A DNA stretch of 64,000 nucleotides from Pseudomonas asturiensis (GTDB taxonomy: Bacteria; Pseudomonadota; Gammaproteobacteria; Pseudomonadales; Pseudomonadaceae), in NCBI RefSeq assembly GCF_900143095.1, contig NZ_FRDA01000013.1, positions 1 through 64,000 of the forward strand. The letters are read 5' to 3'. Made by a program: the position numbers and the translations under genes. Below, one piece after another: positions 1-7,665 of the stretch. Under the pieces are notes generated by a model that had not been told where the DNA came from, did not search any database, and worked only from the letters and a program-made list of their open reading frames with translations. Numbering within the stretch: the stretch's first letter is position 1; each line of letters starts with the position of its first letter.

Positions 1-192
1 CAGATGAATGCGCAGCATGGTTTCCAGAGGATAAGGTTTTCTACCACCGCCGGCCTTGGGGTAGAACGGCTCGATCAGGCCCAGTAGACCTGTCCAGGGC
101 ACGACCTGATCCATCTCGGCGAGGAAGCGTTCGCGGCGTGTCTGCTTACGCTTGCCGGCATATTCGAAATCGGAAAAGCTCATCTGGCTCAT
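1..192 (-). CDS. IS5-family transposase, N-terminal fragment
   Basis: The first 64 codons of a DDE transposase, cut by the window edge. The N-terminus begins MSQMSFSDFEYAGKRKQTRR and continues through RERFLAEMDQ and a PFYPKAGGGRKPYPLETMLR stretch, typical of the N-terminal domain (DUF772-like) of IS5/IS1182-type transposases. The catalytic DDE core is not in the window. ATG at 190-192 is preferred; a second ATG three codons on (181-183) is possible. The gene lies about 63 bases inside the IS end, as expected for this family. Confidence 0.85.
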   Translation of the reverse strand, partial: MSQMSFSDFEYAGKRKQTRRERFLAEMDQVVPWTGLLGLIEPFYPKAGGGRKPYPLETMLRIHL

Positions 193-255
193 GGGCGGCT
201 CGGATCAGGTGGTCAGGCGTATTTCATCACATCTTGGGACTTGTTCGGAGATTCC
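1..255 (-). mobile_element. IS5-family insertion sequence, 5' end only (runs off the window)
   Basis: The transposase start and the outer end of an IS5-family element are visible; the rest lies left of base 1. The element appears to end in GGGAATCTCCGAAC (read on the minus strand, outer base near 255), directly followed by CTAG at 256-259. IS5-family elements commonly target YTAR/CTAG tetranucleotides, so CTAG is the likely duplicated target. The other end and second CTAG copy are outside the window, so the boundary is an inference. Confidence 0.75.
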
Positions 256-259
256 CTAG

Positions 260-550
260 ATTCGTTTTAGCCGTGAATGGGCTGTTACGATGAACGAAAA
301 CCACTGACCAACCCTCTTTAAAAAGGATAAATGGAATTAGGTTTTTAGCAGGATTTTCCAGCAACAGAAGGACATCCATGAAACCTTTCACCTGCTACAG
401 CCGGTCAGCATTCAGGCGATGCATGCGCAGATCTTGACGATGATCAATAGTTACCGATGCGAGTAGAGATCACACGATTTTACAATGCTGTAGGGCTGTT
501 CAAAACGTCCTCTCAATCGATATGATCATGAATCTAGGAAACAAGCCGCT
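260..550. other. Non-coding / degenerate stretch beside the IS
   Basis: No intact gene. On the plus strand, one frame around 376-466 is open and ends in a stop at 464-466, with the tail AMHAQILTMINSYRCE. It reads like the C-terminus of a lost gene, but I do not recognise the family. The IS insertion may have truncated whatever was here. Confidence 0.35.
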
Positions 551-742
551 ATGTTCTTGATCAAGCAGCCTATTAGCCCCGAGGATGAAGCTCGCTATTT
601 TCAGGTCATGCGTGATTACGACGACCTGATGCGCAACCTCGACGTTGGCCCGGTGCCCATGTGCCACTTCAAGGCGATGACGTAGCACTGGGACGATTCA
701 CATCCGGCCAGCGATGACCATTGGTACGAGTGCGAGCATTGA
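551..742 (+). pseudogene. Small unknown protein interrupted by an in-frame amber codon
   Basis: One frame is open from ATG 551 to TGA 740-742 except for a single TAG at 683-685. It encodes MFLIKQPISPEDEARYF... up to MCHFKAMT, stop, then HWDDSHPASDDHWYECEH. The sequence after the stop is as protein-like as that before it (Cys/His/Trp-rich, acidic), which fits a C-to-T change of a Gln codon (CAG) to TAG. A possible ribosome site AGGAA lies about 11 bases upstream. The Cys and His residues (CHF, YECEH) could bind metal. I do not recognise the family. Alternatives are a 44-residue protein or chance. Confidence 0.45.
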
Positions 743-801
743 CGCCACACCGCAGACAACGCCGGGGCATGGGCAAAAGTAAAAGCCCGCCACGCCCCTT
801 T

Positions 802-1107
802 CTAGAACAAGCGTGCAAGCGCCAGCGCGATTACAACCACGAGTAGAATTGAAACAATCCCGAGCTTGAACAGCGTCCAGAGGCTTTCGCCGGTGAAGAA
901 TTTCAAACCCGCGAAGTAAATAATCACACTGATAATCAGCCCGAGAATGTCAAAGTTTTTATCGCTGCCCGGCAGTAAAGCATCCACTGACTGAGACAGG
1001 CCGATGATCAGAAAAGCCGGAAAAATGCGCAGGCCAACGTCCATGATTCGCGAAGCCAGGACCAGCCCCAATGTATTGAAAATAACTGACAGTACAAAGC
1101 TGATCAT
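802..1107 (-). CDS. Small integral membrane protein, unknown function
   Basis: 101 residues with hydrophobic segments at roughly residues 2-22, 26-42 (weaker), 52-70 and 78-100, so an inner-membrane protein with three or four helices. No catalytic motif is visible. The start was moved inward to MISFVLSV. The ribosome site AAGGA lies eight bases before this ATG, whereas the upstream in-frame ATG (1113) is only two bases from it. The gene stands alone, convergent with the debris at 551-742. I do not recognise the family. Confidence 0.65.
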   Translation of the reverse strand: MISFVLSVIFNTLGLVLASRIMDVGLRIFPAFLIIGLSQSVDALLPGSDKNFDILGLIISVIIYFAGLKFFTGESLWTLFKLGIVSILLVVVIALALARLF

Positions 1108-1558
1108 TGCCATCGTCCTTGAGAAACAGGTGTAGAGAGAGGGCACGCAATGCAGGGCTGCTGCGGGCTGCCAGACGCGACAGGATCCTAATTGATTTCT
1201 GCTGACCGTCCAACAGTCATCAAGGGGCCGCTCTGTATCCTGCGACCGTGGGGAGTCTGTATCTGTTGGCCATCCCCTCTGGCCGACACGGTTCCCATCC
1301 TGGTGTGAATGACACCGAACTTACCCGGTTGCCGATGCCACACTGACCCTGCACAATCGGTAAACATCTAGCGCTGATGTCGATCCCGCCGCGTTTCTGG
1401 TATTGGCCGGCAGATCCGGCTCAGGACTTTTCCGGGGGCTTTGCGATCCTGGCGCTGCAGCCCGCTAGGGCACGCGGCGATCAATCTCCGAAGCGGCCAG
1501 GCGATGGGAAATCAGGGCTTGGGGCAGTTTTCGTCAGGCTGACGCTGGCGCTGGTTGT
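1108..1558. other. Intergenic region, no gene recognised
   Basis: About 450 bases between two leftward genes. The only ORF above 60 codons (1377-1562 +) has no ribosome site and an unnatural composition. A short perfect dyad (CGTCAGGCTGACG, near 1535-1547) lies just beyond the stop of the 1559-1951 gene, but it has a one-base loop and no T run, so it is not a convincing terminator. Confidence 0.5.
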
Positions 1559-1951
1559 TTAGTCGCTGTCGCCTGATCCGGTCGAGCCGCTATCGCTGGA
1601 TGAGCAACTCGAGCTACTGTCGTAACTGTCGTAACTGTCGTAACTGTCGCCACTGCTGAATCCGCCGTAGTGCGAACGTGACAGTGTGTCGTCGCTTGAG
1701 CTGTAAACGGCATGGCCGACTTGGATCGGCGGACTAAGCGGGCTGCTAATTTCCACATGTACTTCGCTTCGATCCCGTGCGGTGGTTGTTTTTGGCGAGT
1801 TACCGCGGTGTATCGGTGGTGCGATGCATTCAGAAGGCACCACTGGATGCGGTGCCGGAGCCGTTGAAACGATACTTGGCTGTTCCGACTGCTCTGTTGG
1901 AGCTACCTCAGATGGCTTGTCGCCGAATAGCGTGGACATGAACTTGAACAT
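1559..1951 (-). CDS. Ser/Asp/Tyr-repeat protein of unknown function, second gene of a LexA-box unit
   Basis: 130 residues. The N-terminal part (1-90) is Pro/Ser-rich and looks disordered. A patch near residues 72-96 (EISSPLSPPIQVGHAVYSSS) may be the conserved part. The C-terminus is low complexity: GDSYDSYDSYDSSSSCSSSDSGS and similar, built partly from 9-base tandem repeats. There is no signal peptide or membrane segment. The ribosome site GAGGG lies 7 bases before the ATG. It begins 44 bases after the stop of the 50-codon gene at 1996-2148, so the two are probably co-transcribed from the promoter overlapped by the LexA box at 2166-2181. The function is unknown. Confidence 0.6.
   Translation of the reverse strand: MFKFMSTLFGDKPSEVAPTEQSEQPSIVSTAPAPHPVVPSECIAPPIHRGNSPKTTTARDRSEVHVEISSPLSPPIQVGHAVYSSSDDTLSRSHYGGFSSGDSYDSYDSYDSSSSCSSSDSGSTGSGDSD
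1622..1648. repeat. Three tandem 9-bp repeats (GTAACTGTC)
   Basis: Three perfect copies of GTAACTGTC in a row, with a partial degenerate copy just before (1614-1621). On the minus strand they encode the repeated Asp-Ser-Tyr triplet of the 1559-1951 protein. In-frame unit gain or loss by replication slippage would change protein length without breaking the frame. Confidence 0.9.
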
Positions 1952-1995
1952 TCTGTCGCCCTCGGTTGATTTTCGGTCTGGCTATGTTGCCAAGG

Positions 1996-2148
1996 CTAGC
2001 CAGTGGAATCTACGTTCAGCAGATCGCCGCTACGGGCCGCCTCATCAGGCAGCAATCGGTTCTCTTCGCTTACAAGGTTGACATGCTGCCGGATCATTTG
2101 TTCTTCGGTCGGGTTGCAAGGCCAGTCGTCGGTGACTTCGATGTCCAT
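1996..2148 (-). CDS. 50-residue protein of unknown function, predicted SOS gene
   Basis: A 50-residue acidic protein beginning MDIEVTDDWPCNPTEEQMIR and ending LLNVDSTG. It has one Cys, no membrane segment and no signal peptide. A weak ribosome site (GAGAA) lies about 7 bases upstream. Its start lies 17 bases from a near-perfect LexA box, and the next gene (1559-1951) follows after 44 bases on the same strand. Natural-looking composition and the regulatory context are the reasons for calling it. I do not recognise the family. Confidence 0.55.
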   Translation of the reverse strand: MDIEVTDDWPCNPTEEQMIRQHVNLVSEENRLLPDEAARSGDLLNVDSTG

Positions 2149-2165
2149 GGTGTGATTCTCAATTT

Positions 2166-2181
2166 CTGTATAGAAATACAG
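2166..2181 (-). promoter_or_regulatory. LexA (SOS) box
   Basis: CTGTATTTCTATACAG on the minus strand, i.e. CTG-N10-CAG with the full CTGTAT/ATACAG arms that match the gamma-proteobacterial LexA consensus. It overlaps a possible -10 (TATACA) and ends 17 bases before the start of the 50-codon gene, a normal place for LexA repression. Confidence 0.75.
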
Positions 2182-2278
2182 TAATTGAGTCTTTCAGATT
2201 TGGGGAGTGGTGTTCGTCGGCAGGACGCCGCAGAGGGAGTAAATTAAGAATTGCGAACCAATGTCGTTTTTGCGGACC

Positions 2279-2320
2279 AAAAAAAAAGGGCTTACTGAGC
2301 AGATTTGCTCGTAAGCCCTT
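2279..2320 (-). terminator. Rho-independent terminator of tRNA-Leu
   Basis: On the minus strand, AAGGGCTTAC pairs with GTAAGCCCTT around an inner GAGCA/TGCTC pairing, followed by a run of nine T. It begins 11 bases after the tRNA CCA end. Confidence 0.93.
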
Positions 2321-2330
2321 GTTCTATAAG

Positions 2331-2416
2331 TGGTGCCCCGAGCCGGGGTCGAACCGGCACGTCCAAAGGACGAGGGATTTTAAGTCCCTTGCGTCTACCA
2401 ATTTCGCCATCGGGGC
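2331..2416 (-). tRNA. tRNA-Leu (anticodon UAA)
   Basis: 86 bases including an encoded CCA. The acceptor stem GCCCCGA pairs with TCGGGGC. The anticodon arm is AGGGA-CTTAAAA-TCCCT, giving anticodon TAA for leucine. A long variable arm (class II) and the T arm GCCGGTTCGACCCCGGC are present. It is transcribed alone with its own promoter and terminator. tRNA-Leu genes often serve as integration sites, but no attachment repeat was found here. Confidence 0.98.
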
Positions 2417-2435
2417 GGTAGCGCCAAGACGGAGG

Positions 2436-2464
2436 AATATATACATCCAGCTGCCATGAAGCAA
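2436..2464 (-). promoter_or_regulatory. Sigma70 promoter of tRNA-Leu
   Basis: On the minus strand, TTGCTT (-35) and TATATT (-10) with a 17-base spacer. The tRNA 5' end lies about 20 bases downstream of the -10. Confidence 0.8.
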
Positions 2465-2663
2465 GCTCGCGCGTGCTCCACATGGAACAAGATGTAACCT
2501 GCATGGCTCGGAAAATCTATCGAAAAATCATGAAGCTACACGCACGATGCGGCCCAGGGCTGGTGGTTGCGTCATCGGGTTGAAGTTTTCCGACAGTCAC
2601 AGGAGAGAATCAACGGCATAGTGAGCGCTGGTCCTGATGTGGACCAGCGCTCACAGACGCCGG

Positions 2664-3719
2664 TCAAGGCTTGCTTTTGACCGCAGCGGCCTCGACGCGG
2701 TCTGCCAGGGTGCGCAGGTAGCTGGCCAAAGCAACTTCTTCAAGCCGCAGGCCCTTGCGCTGTCTGGAGCGTGGCAAAGCGGCCAGATTGCCCAGCAGAA
2801 AGCCTTCCAGCACGGCAGGGTGGATATAGCACTTGCGGCAGATGGCTGGTGTATTGCCGAGCTGTCTGGACACCGCCTTGACCATCTCGACGATATGCCT
2901 TTTGGCATCTGCCTCGGGTTCCCAGTGCAGTTTCTGCAAAGTGGCCAGTGCCAGTGCGCTGGCGGCCCAGGTCCGGTAGTCCTTGGCGGTGAAGTCCGAG
3001 CCGGTGAGGCTGTGCAGATAGGCGTTGATGTCCGAAGATGTCACCTTATGGCGTACGCCTTCATCGTCCAGATACTGAAACAGGTTCTGACCAGGCAGCT
3101 CCATGCAGCGTTTGATGACGTTGGCCAGGCGTCGGTCCTTTACTGTAACACTGTGCTCGACACCGCTCTTGCCGCGAAACTCGAACAGAATCTGTCCGCC
3201 TTTGACTTCGACGTGCTTGTTACGCAGGGTGGTCAGGCCGTAAGAGCGATTTTCCTTGGCATACCGGCTGTTACCAATGCGGATCAGTGTTGCATCGAGC
3301 AGAGACACCACTGTTGCCATGACTTTTTCACGGCCCATGCCAGGCTGAGCGAGTTGCGCTTCTATCTGCTTGCGCACCTTGGGCAGCGCGTGCCCGAAGT
3401 CAATCATGCGTGAGTATTTATCCTGGTCGCGTATCTCGCGCCAGCGCGGATGGTAGCGATACTGCTTGCGACCGCGCGCGTCACGTCCGGTGGCCTGCAG
3501 GTGCCCATTAGGGGCGGCGCAGATCCAGACGTCGGTGTAGGCGGGCGGTACGGCCAGCGCGTTGATGCGCTTGATTTCCGACTCGTCCTTGATGCGTTCA
3601 CCCTGGATGTCGAAATAAGCGAACTTGCCCCGCAGGACCTTGCGTGTGAACCCTGGCTGGGTGTCGTCTACGTAATGCAGGTCGCTGGCAAGGGGGCTGA
3701 TAACCGTCGAGTCAGGCAT
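2664..3719 (-). CDS. DNA topoisomerase IB (poxvirus/eukaryote type)
   Basis: 351 residues, the usual length of bacterial type IB topoisomerases, which relax supercoiled DNA through a 3'-phosphotyrosyl intermediate without ATP. An N-terminal domain (about 15-105) with FAYFDIQGERIKD and the RYHPRWRE motif precedes the catalytic domain. The catalytic set is complete: Arg147 (LIRIGN), Lys184 (FRGKSG), Arg249 (DYRTW), Asn289 (LGNTPA) and nucleophile Tyr298 (KCYIHP), with spacing like that of the Deinococcus enzyme. It lies 88 bases after modC on the same strand, so partial co-transcription with mod is possible. No regulatory site of its own was seen. Confidence 0.95.
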   Translation of the reverse strand: MPDSTVISPLASDLHYVDDTQPGFTRKVLRGKFAYFDIQGERIKDESEIKRINALAVPPAYTDVWICAAPNGHLQATGRDARGRKQYRYHPRWREIRDQDKYSRMIDFGHALPKVRKQIEAQLAQPGMGREKVMATVVSLLDATLIRIGNSRYAKENRSYGLTTLRNKHVEVKGGQILFEFRGKSGVEHSVTVKDRRLANVIKRCMELPGQNLFQYLDDEGVRHKVTSSDINAYLHSLTGSDFTAKDYRTWAASALALATLQKLHWEPEADAKRHIVEMVKAVSRQLGNTPAICRKCYIHPAVLEGFLLGNLAALPRSRQRKGLRLEEVALASYLRTLADRVEAAAVKSKP

Positions 3720-3807
3720 GGCGAAATTCCAGAGGCAGTTAACAACACTGACCGCGGCCTTTTGTGGTGGTGCCGTTTATTTGCATGCGCCCCAGCCGCA
3801 ATTGCGA

Positions 3808-4896
3808 TTACGCGAGAACGGCCACCGCCTTGATCTGTGCCCACAACGACTGGCCACGATGCAATTTGAGATGATCACTGGAAAAACGGGTGATTCGGGC
3901 CAGCAGCGCGGTGCCGCCTGCGTCCAGGCGCACCAGAACATGAGCCGAATTGTCGGCAACCATCTCCTCGATCACTACAACCGGCAGCCGGTTCAAAATG
4001 CTGCTCTGGTCGTCGGGCTGCAGGTTCAGACTGACGTCTCGAGCCTGGACTTTGATGCGCAGCAGGGTGCCTGGCTGCAGTTCGGCATGCGTCACCCGCA
4101 TGGAGAGGGCGCTGTCAGGCAGGGTGACGGTCAGCAATTGATAATGCGGGTCGTAAGTACTCACCGTTGCCTCGATCACTACGCCTGCGTCGTCGCCCAT
4201 TGCCAGCGGCAGATCAAGGCGCGCCAGCGTTTCCCGGATGGGCCCACTGGCCAGTACATCGCCGGCTTCCAGTACCACCAGATGATCGGCCAGCCGCGCC
4301 ACTTCGTCCTGCGCATGGCTGACGTACAGCATCGGGATATCCAGCTCTCTGTGCAAACGTTCCAGATAGGGCAGAATTTCGCTCTTGCGGCGGCTGTCCA
4401 ACGCGGACAGCGGTTCGTCGAGCAGCATCAGGCGCGGGCTGGTCAGCAGCGCGCGTGCGATGCCGACCCGTTGACGCTCGCCGCCGGAAAGCTTGTCTGG
4501 ACGACGCTCAAGCAAATGATCGATGCCCAGTAATTCGGTCGCCTGCGCCAGCCCAATGCTGCGCTGATGACGGGGAATACGTTTGAATCCGAACTCCAGG
4601 TTGTCCCTGACCGACAGGTGCGCGAACAGACTGGCTTCCTGAAAGACGTAGCCGATGGCGCGCTTGTGTGGCGCCACAAAGATGCCCTTGTCGCTGTCCT
4701 GCCAGACTTCATCATTGATTCGAACCAGGCCTTGGGAGGCTTTTTCCAGACCGGCAATGCAGCGCAGGCAAGTGGTCTTGCCAGAGCCGGACGGTCCGTA
4801 AAGCGCTGTTACGCCAGAACCTGGCAGGACCAGGTTTATCCCCATATGAAAATCGGGGTAGTCCACCTGCACGCGCACTTCGATAGACGAATCCAT
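3808..4896 (-). CDS. modC: Molybdate ABC transporter ATP-binding protein ModC
   Basis: 362 residues. It is the ATPase that powers molybdate import with ModA and ModB. Walker A GPSGSGKT is at 34-41, the Q-loop around YVFQE (82-86), the ABC signature LSGGER at 135-140 and Walker B LMLLDE at 155-160. The C-terminal third (about 290-362) is the molybdate-binding Mop/TOBE domain typical of ModC. It starts 3 bases after the modB stop and is the last gene of modABC. The ModE-type palindrome upstream of modA should control it. Confidence 0.95.
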   Translation of the reverse strand: MDSSIEVRVQVDYPDFHMGINLVLPGSGVTALYGPSGSGKTTCLRCIAGLEKASQGLVRINDEVWQDSDKGIFVAPHKRAIGYVFQEASLFAHLSVRDNLEFGFKRIPRHQRSIGLAQATELLGIDHLLERRPDKLSGGERQRVGIARALLTSPRLMLLDEPLSALDSRRKSEILPYLERLHRELDIPMLYVSHAQDEVARLADHLVVLEAGDVLASGPIRETLARLDLPLAMGDDAGVVIEATVSTYDPHYQLLTVTLPDSALSMRVTHAELQPGTLLRIKVQARDVSLNLQPDDQSSILNRLPVVVIEEMVADNSAHVLVRLDAGGTALLARITRFSSDHLKLHRGQSLWAQIKAVAVLA

Positions 4897-4899
4897 CGA

Positions 4900-5580
4900 T
4901 CAACTCCATCCCGTTCTGGATTTGCCGCTGGAATAAAGCGCCAGCAGCACGAGAAATGAAAACACCAGCATCGCCCCGGCCAGCCAATGGGCTTGCAGAT
5001 ACTCCATGGACTCGACGTGGTCGAAAATCTGCACCGACACCACGCGGGTTTTCTCGGGGATGTTGCCGCCGATCATCAGTACCACACCGAATTCGCCGAC
5101 CGTGTGGGCAAAGCCTAGAATCGCACCGGTGATGAAGCCCGGTCTGGCCAGTGGCAGGATGACGTTGAAGAAGGTGTCCCATGGGCCGGCTCTGAGGGTT
5201 GCAGCGACCTCCAGCGGACGCGGGCCAATGGCCGAAAACGCGTTTTGCAGCGGTTGCACCACGAAGGGCATTGAGTACAGCACCGAGCCGATGACCAAAC
5301 CGGTGAAGCTGAACGTCAGCGTCCCCAGCCCCAGGCTCTGGGTCAACTGGCCTACAGCGCCGTTGGGGCCGAGCAACAGCAACAGATAGAAACCGATAAC
5401 GGTTGGCGGCAGCACCAGGGGCAGGGCGACCACGGCTCCTACGGGGCCCTTGAGCCATGATTGGGTACGCGAAAGCCATAGCGCGATGGGCGTGCCGATT
5501 ACCAGCAGAATAACGGTGGTCAGCGAGGCGAGCTTGAGCGTCAGCCAGATCGCTGCAATATCGGCACTTCCAAGCGGCAT
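4900..5580 (-). CDS. modB: Molybdate ABC transporter permease ModB
   Basis: 226 residues, five to six transmembrane helices starting with the segment at about 10-32. The EAA-type loop (EVAATLRAGPWDTFFNVILP), which docks on ModC, is followed by LARPGFITGAILGFAHTVGEFG, the hallmark of the molybdate/sulfate permease family. Its start abuts the modA stop exactly (5580/5581) and modC follows after 3 bases, so translation is probably coupled. Confidence 0.95.
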   Translation of the reverse strand: MPLGSADIAAIWLTLKLASLTTVILLVIGTPIALWLSRTQSWLKGPVGAVVALPLVLPPTVIGFYLLLLLGPNGAVGQLTQSLGLGTLTFSFTGLVIGSVLYSMPFVVQPLQNAFSAIGPRPLEVAATLRAGPWDTFFNVILPLARPGFITGAILGFAHTVGEFGVVLMIGGNIPEKTRVVSVQIFDHVESMEYLQAHWLAGAMLVFSFLVLLALYSSGKSRTGWS

Positions 5581-6348
5581 TTAGAGTTGATATCCGAACG
5601 ACTTGATGATGGCGGCCGCTTGCGGACCTTTCAGGTACTGGACCAGCGCCTTGGCGGCAGGGTTGTCCTTGCCTTTGCTGAGAATCACCGCGTCCTGTTT
5701 GATCGGGTCATGCAGCTCTGCTGGAACGATCCAGGCCGAGCCGCTGGTGAGCTTGCCGTCCTTGTAGATTTGCGACAGGGCAACGAAGCCCAGTTCTGCA
5801 TTGCCAGTGGAGACAAACTGGTAGGCCTGGGTGATGCTCTGGCCTTCGACGATTTTCGCCTTGGTCGCGTCGACAAGTCCCAGCTTGCCCAGTACCTGCG
5901 TGGCCGCCAGGCCATAAGGCGCGGTCTTGGGATTGGCGATGGACAGGTGCTGGTATTGATTGCCCTTGAGCACGCTGCCTTGGTCATCGACATAGCCTTC
6001 TTTGGCCGACCACAGCGCGAGTGTTCCGATGGCATAGGTAAAGCGGGAGCCCTTGACGGTATCGCCTTCGTGTTCAAGTTTGGCGGGTGTGGTGTCATCG
6101 GCCGACAGAAACACTTCGAACGGCGCGCCATTCTTGATCTGGGTGTAGAACTGGCCCGTGGCACCAAAGGCTGCAACCAGCTTATGGCCGGTGTCACGCT
6201 CGAAGTCCTTGGCAATGGCCTGAATGGGCGCGGTGAAGTTGGCCGCTACAGCGACCTGCACTTCGTCGGCCAAGGCTGATGCCGTGCAGGTCAGGGTGAA
6301 CGCAAGGGTGGTGAATTTCAAAAGGGTTCGAAGCGGGGACGCGTACAT
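5581..6348 (-). CDS. modA: Molybdate-binding periplasmic protein ModA
   Basis: 255 residues. The start at MYASPLRTLL is chosen because GGAG lies 7 bases upstream; an in-frame ATG seven codons earlier lacks this. The signal peptide ends near ASALA before DEVQVAVAANF, the conserved beginning of mature ModA. AAFGATGQFYTQIKNGAPFE and AIGTLALWS are family motifs. It captures molybdate in the periplasm and delivers it to ModBC. It is the first gene of modABC, 47 bases downstream of the ModE-type operator. Confidence 0.95.
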   Translation of the reverse strand: MYASPLRTLLKFTTLAFTLTCTASALADEVQVAVAANFTAPIQAIAKDFERDTGHKLVAAFGATGQFYTQIKNGAPFEVFLSADDTTPAKLEHEGDTVKGSRFTYAIGTLALWSAKEGYVDDQGSVLKGNQYQHLSIANPKTAPYGLAATQVLGKLGLVDATKAKIVEGQSITQAYQFVSTGNAELGFVALSQIYKDGKLTSGSAWIVPAELHDPIKQDAVILSKGKDNPAAKALVQYLKGPQAAAIIKSFGYQL

Positions 6349-6394
6349 GCAGCAACTCCGGGAAGACAAGGCGCGCCAACGAGCTGGAGGCGTT

Positions 6395-6420
6395 TCGCTA
6401 TATATCTAAATATATAGCGA
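6395..6420 (-). promoter_or_regulatory. ModE-type operator of modABC
   Basis: A perfect 10-bp inverted repeat, TCGCTATATA and TATATAGCGA, separated by TCTAAA. This matches the known ModE operator form ATCGCTATATA-N6/7-TATATAACGAT. It lies 47 bases before modA, where molybdate-loaded ModE would repress. No modE gene is in the window. Confidence 0.85.
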
Positions 6421-6446
6421 TCCCTCCCCGTTGCGAAAGCAATGTT

Positions 6447-7523
6447 TCAGGCGCGGTTCAAAATGCTCAATGCATCGTCAGCCAGTTTTCGGGTCAATTG
6501 GGCTGCGCCGAGCGAGTGCTTGATACCGACTGCCTGGCCCGCCCAGAGGTTCATGAAATCGCCGCTGCCTTGGGGCTCGGCCTTGGCCCGCAGCGGCATC
6601 AACGCGCCGCCAGCCAGCGGAAACGCCGGAGCCAGAAGGCTCATGGGGCCGATTTCCCGCATGATCCGATTCATGATGCCCCGTGCGGGACGGCCCGTGA
6701 ACAGGTTGGTTACGGCGGTTTCGCTGTCCGTGGCAGTGCCGAGCGCCTCGCGGTGAGGCGCACTCACCCTGGCTTCCGGGCAGAACAGATAAGCCGTGCC
6801 CACTTGCGCAGCGGACGCCCCCAGCACGAACGCTGCTGCAACACCGCGCCCGTCGGCAATGCCGCCAGCGGCAATGACCGGGACACTCACTGCATCGGCA
6901 ATCTGCGGCAATAATGCGAAGGTGCCCACCTGGGTATCCAGTTGATCGCTGAGAAACAGGCCTCGATGTCCGCCCGCCTCATAGCCCATGGCGATAATCG
7001 CATCACAGCCACGCTGTTCGAGCCAGAGGGCTTCCTGCACCGTTGTCGCCGAGGCAATGATCTTTGCACCGGTGGCGCGAACCCGGTTCAGCAAGGCCTG
7101 CTCGGGAAGTCCGAAATGAAAGCTGACCACCTCAGGCTTCAGGTGCTCGACCAGCGCACAACTGTCGCTGTCGAACGGTGCGCGGTTGGACACCGGCGTT
7201 GGCGCTTCGTAGTCGGCACCCAGTTCTTCGTAATATGGCTTGAGCGCCTGTTTCCAACGCTCTGCCTGCTCGGCATCGAACGGCGGAGGCTGATGGCAGA
7301 AGAAGTTCAGGTTCAACGGTGCATGGCTGTTTTCACGAAAGACTGCTACTTCATCGCGGATCTGATCCAGGGTGAGCATCGCGCAGGGCAGCGACGCCAG
7401 ACCTCCCGCATTGGCAACGGCGATCGCCATGGCCGACCCGGTCGCGCCCGCCATGGGGGCGTGGAGAATCGGGCGCTCGATATTGAAAAGTTCCAGAATG
7501 CGCGTATCTGGCCAAAGGCTCAT
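6447..7523 (-). CDS. Nitronate monooxygenase (2-nitropropane dioxygenase family)
   Basis: 358 residues, an FMN-dependent TIM-barrel enzyme that oxidises alkyl nitronates such as the plant toxin propionate-3-nitronate. The N-terminus RPILHAPMAGATG binds the FMN phosphate region; GYEAGGHRG (around 185) carries the conserved flavin-site His of class I enzymes; PVIAAGGIADGRG follows (around 215). The start at MSLWPDTRILEL is chosen for its AGGAG ribosome site 8 bases upstream; the longer frame (to 7637) would run into the divergent promoter. The TetR-acuI unit is divergent, so the shared region may control both. Confidence 0.88.
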   Translation of the reverse strand: MSLWPDTRILELFNIERPILHAPMAGATGSAMAIAVANAGGLASLPCAMLTLDQIRDEVAVFRENSHAPLNLNFFCHQPPPFDAEQAERWKQALKPYYEELGADYEAPTPVSNRAPFDSDSCALVEHLKPEVVSFHFGLPEQALLNRVRATGAKIIASATTVQEALWLEQRGCDAIIAMGYEAGGHRGLFLSDQLDTQVGTFALLPQIADAVSVPVIAAGGIADGRGVAAAFVLGASAAQVGTAYLFCPEARVSAPHREALGTATDSETAVTNLFTGRPARGIMNRIMREIGPMSLLAPAFPLAGGALMPLRAKAEPQGSGDFMNLWAGQAVGIKHSLGAAQLTRKLADDALSILNRA

Positions 7524-7630
7524 GCGGGGTCTCCTGATGCGTGGCAAAGGGAAGCAATCATTTGAACGCGGCATGCGGGGTTTGGCAACCGCCTGGCCTG
7601 CCACTTCAAGTGGCCTGTCCGGGGCGTCTG

Positions 7631-7658
7631 TTGACATAAAAGACGATCGGTCTAATAT
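7631..7658 (+). promoter_or_regulatory. Promoter of the TetR gene with an internal operator
   Basis: TTGACA (7631-7636) and TAATAT (7653-7658) with a 16-base spacer. The spacer contains AGACGATCGGTCT (7641-7653), an inverted repeat AGAC-N5-GTCT like NemR-type TetR operators. The same motif recurs before acuI. Transcription should start near 7665, one base before the ATG at 7666. Confidence 0.75.
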
Positions 7659-7665
7659 TCAGCGC

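Noticed and set aside
1535..1547. Terminator after the Ser/Asp/Tyr-repeat gene
   Set aside because: The CGTCAGGCTGACG dyad has a one-base loop and no T run, so it cannot form a normal intrinsic terminator.
2331..2416. Genomic island attachment site at tRNA-Leu
   Set aside because: No second copy of the tRNA 3' end was seen near the recombinase gene or elsewhere in the window, so integration at this tRNA is not supported.
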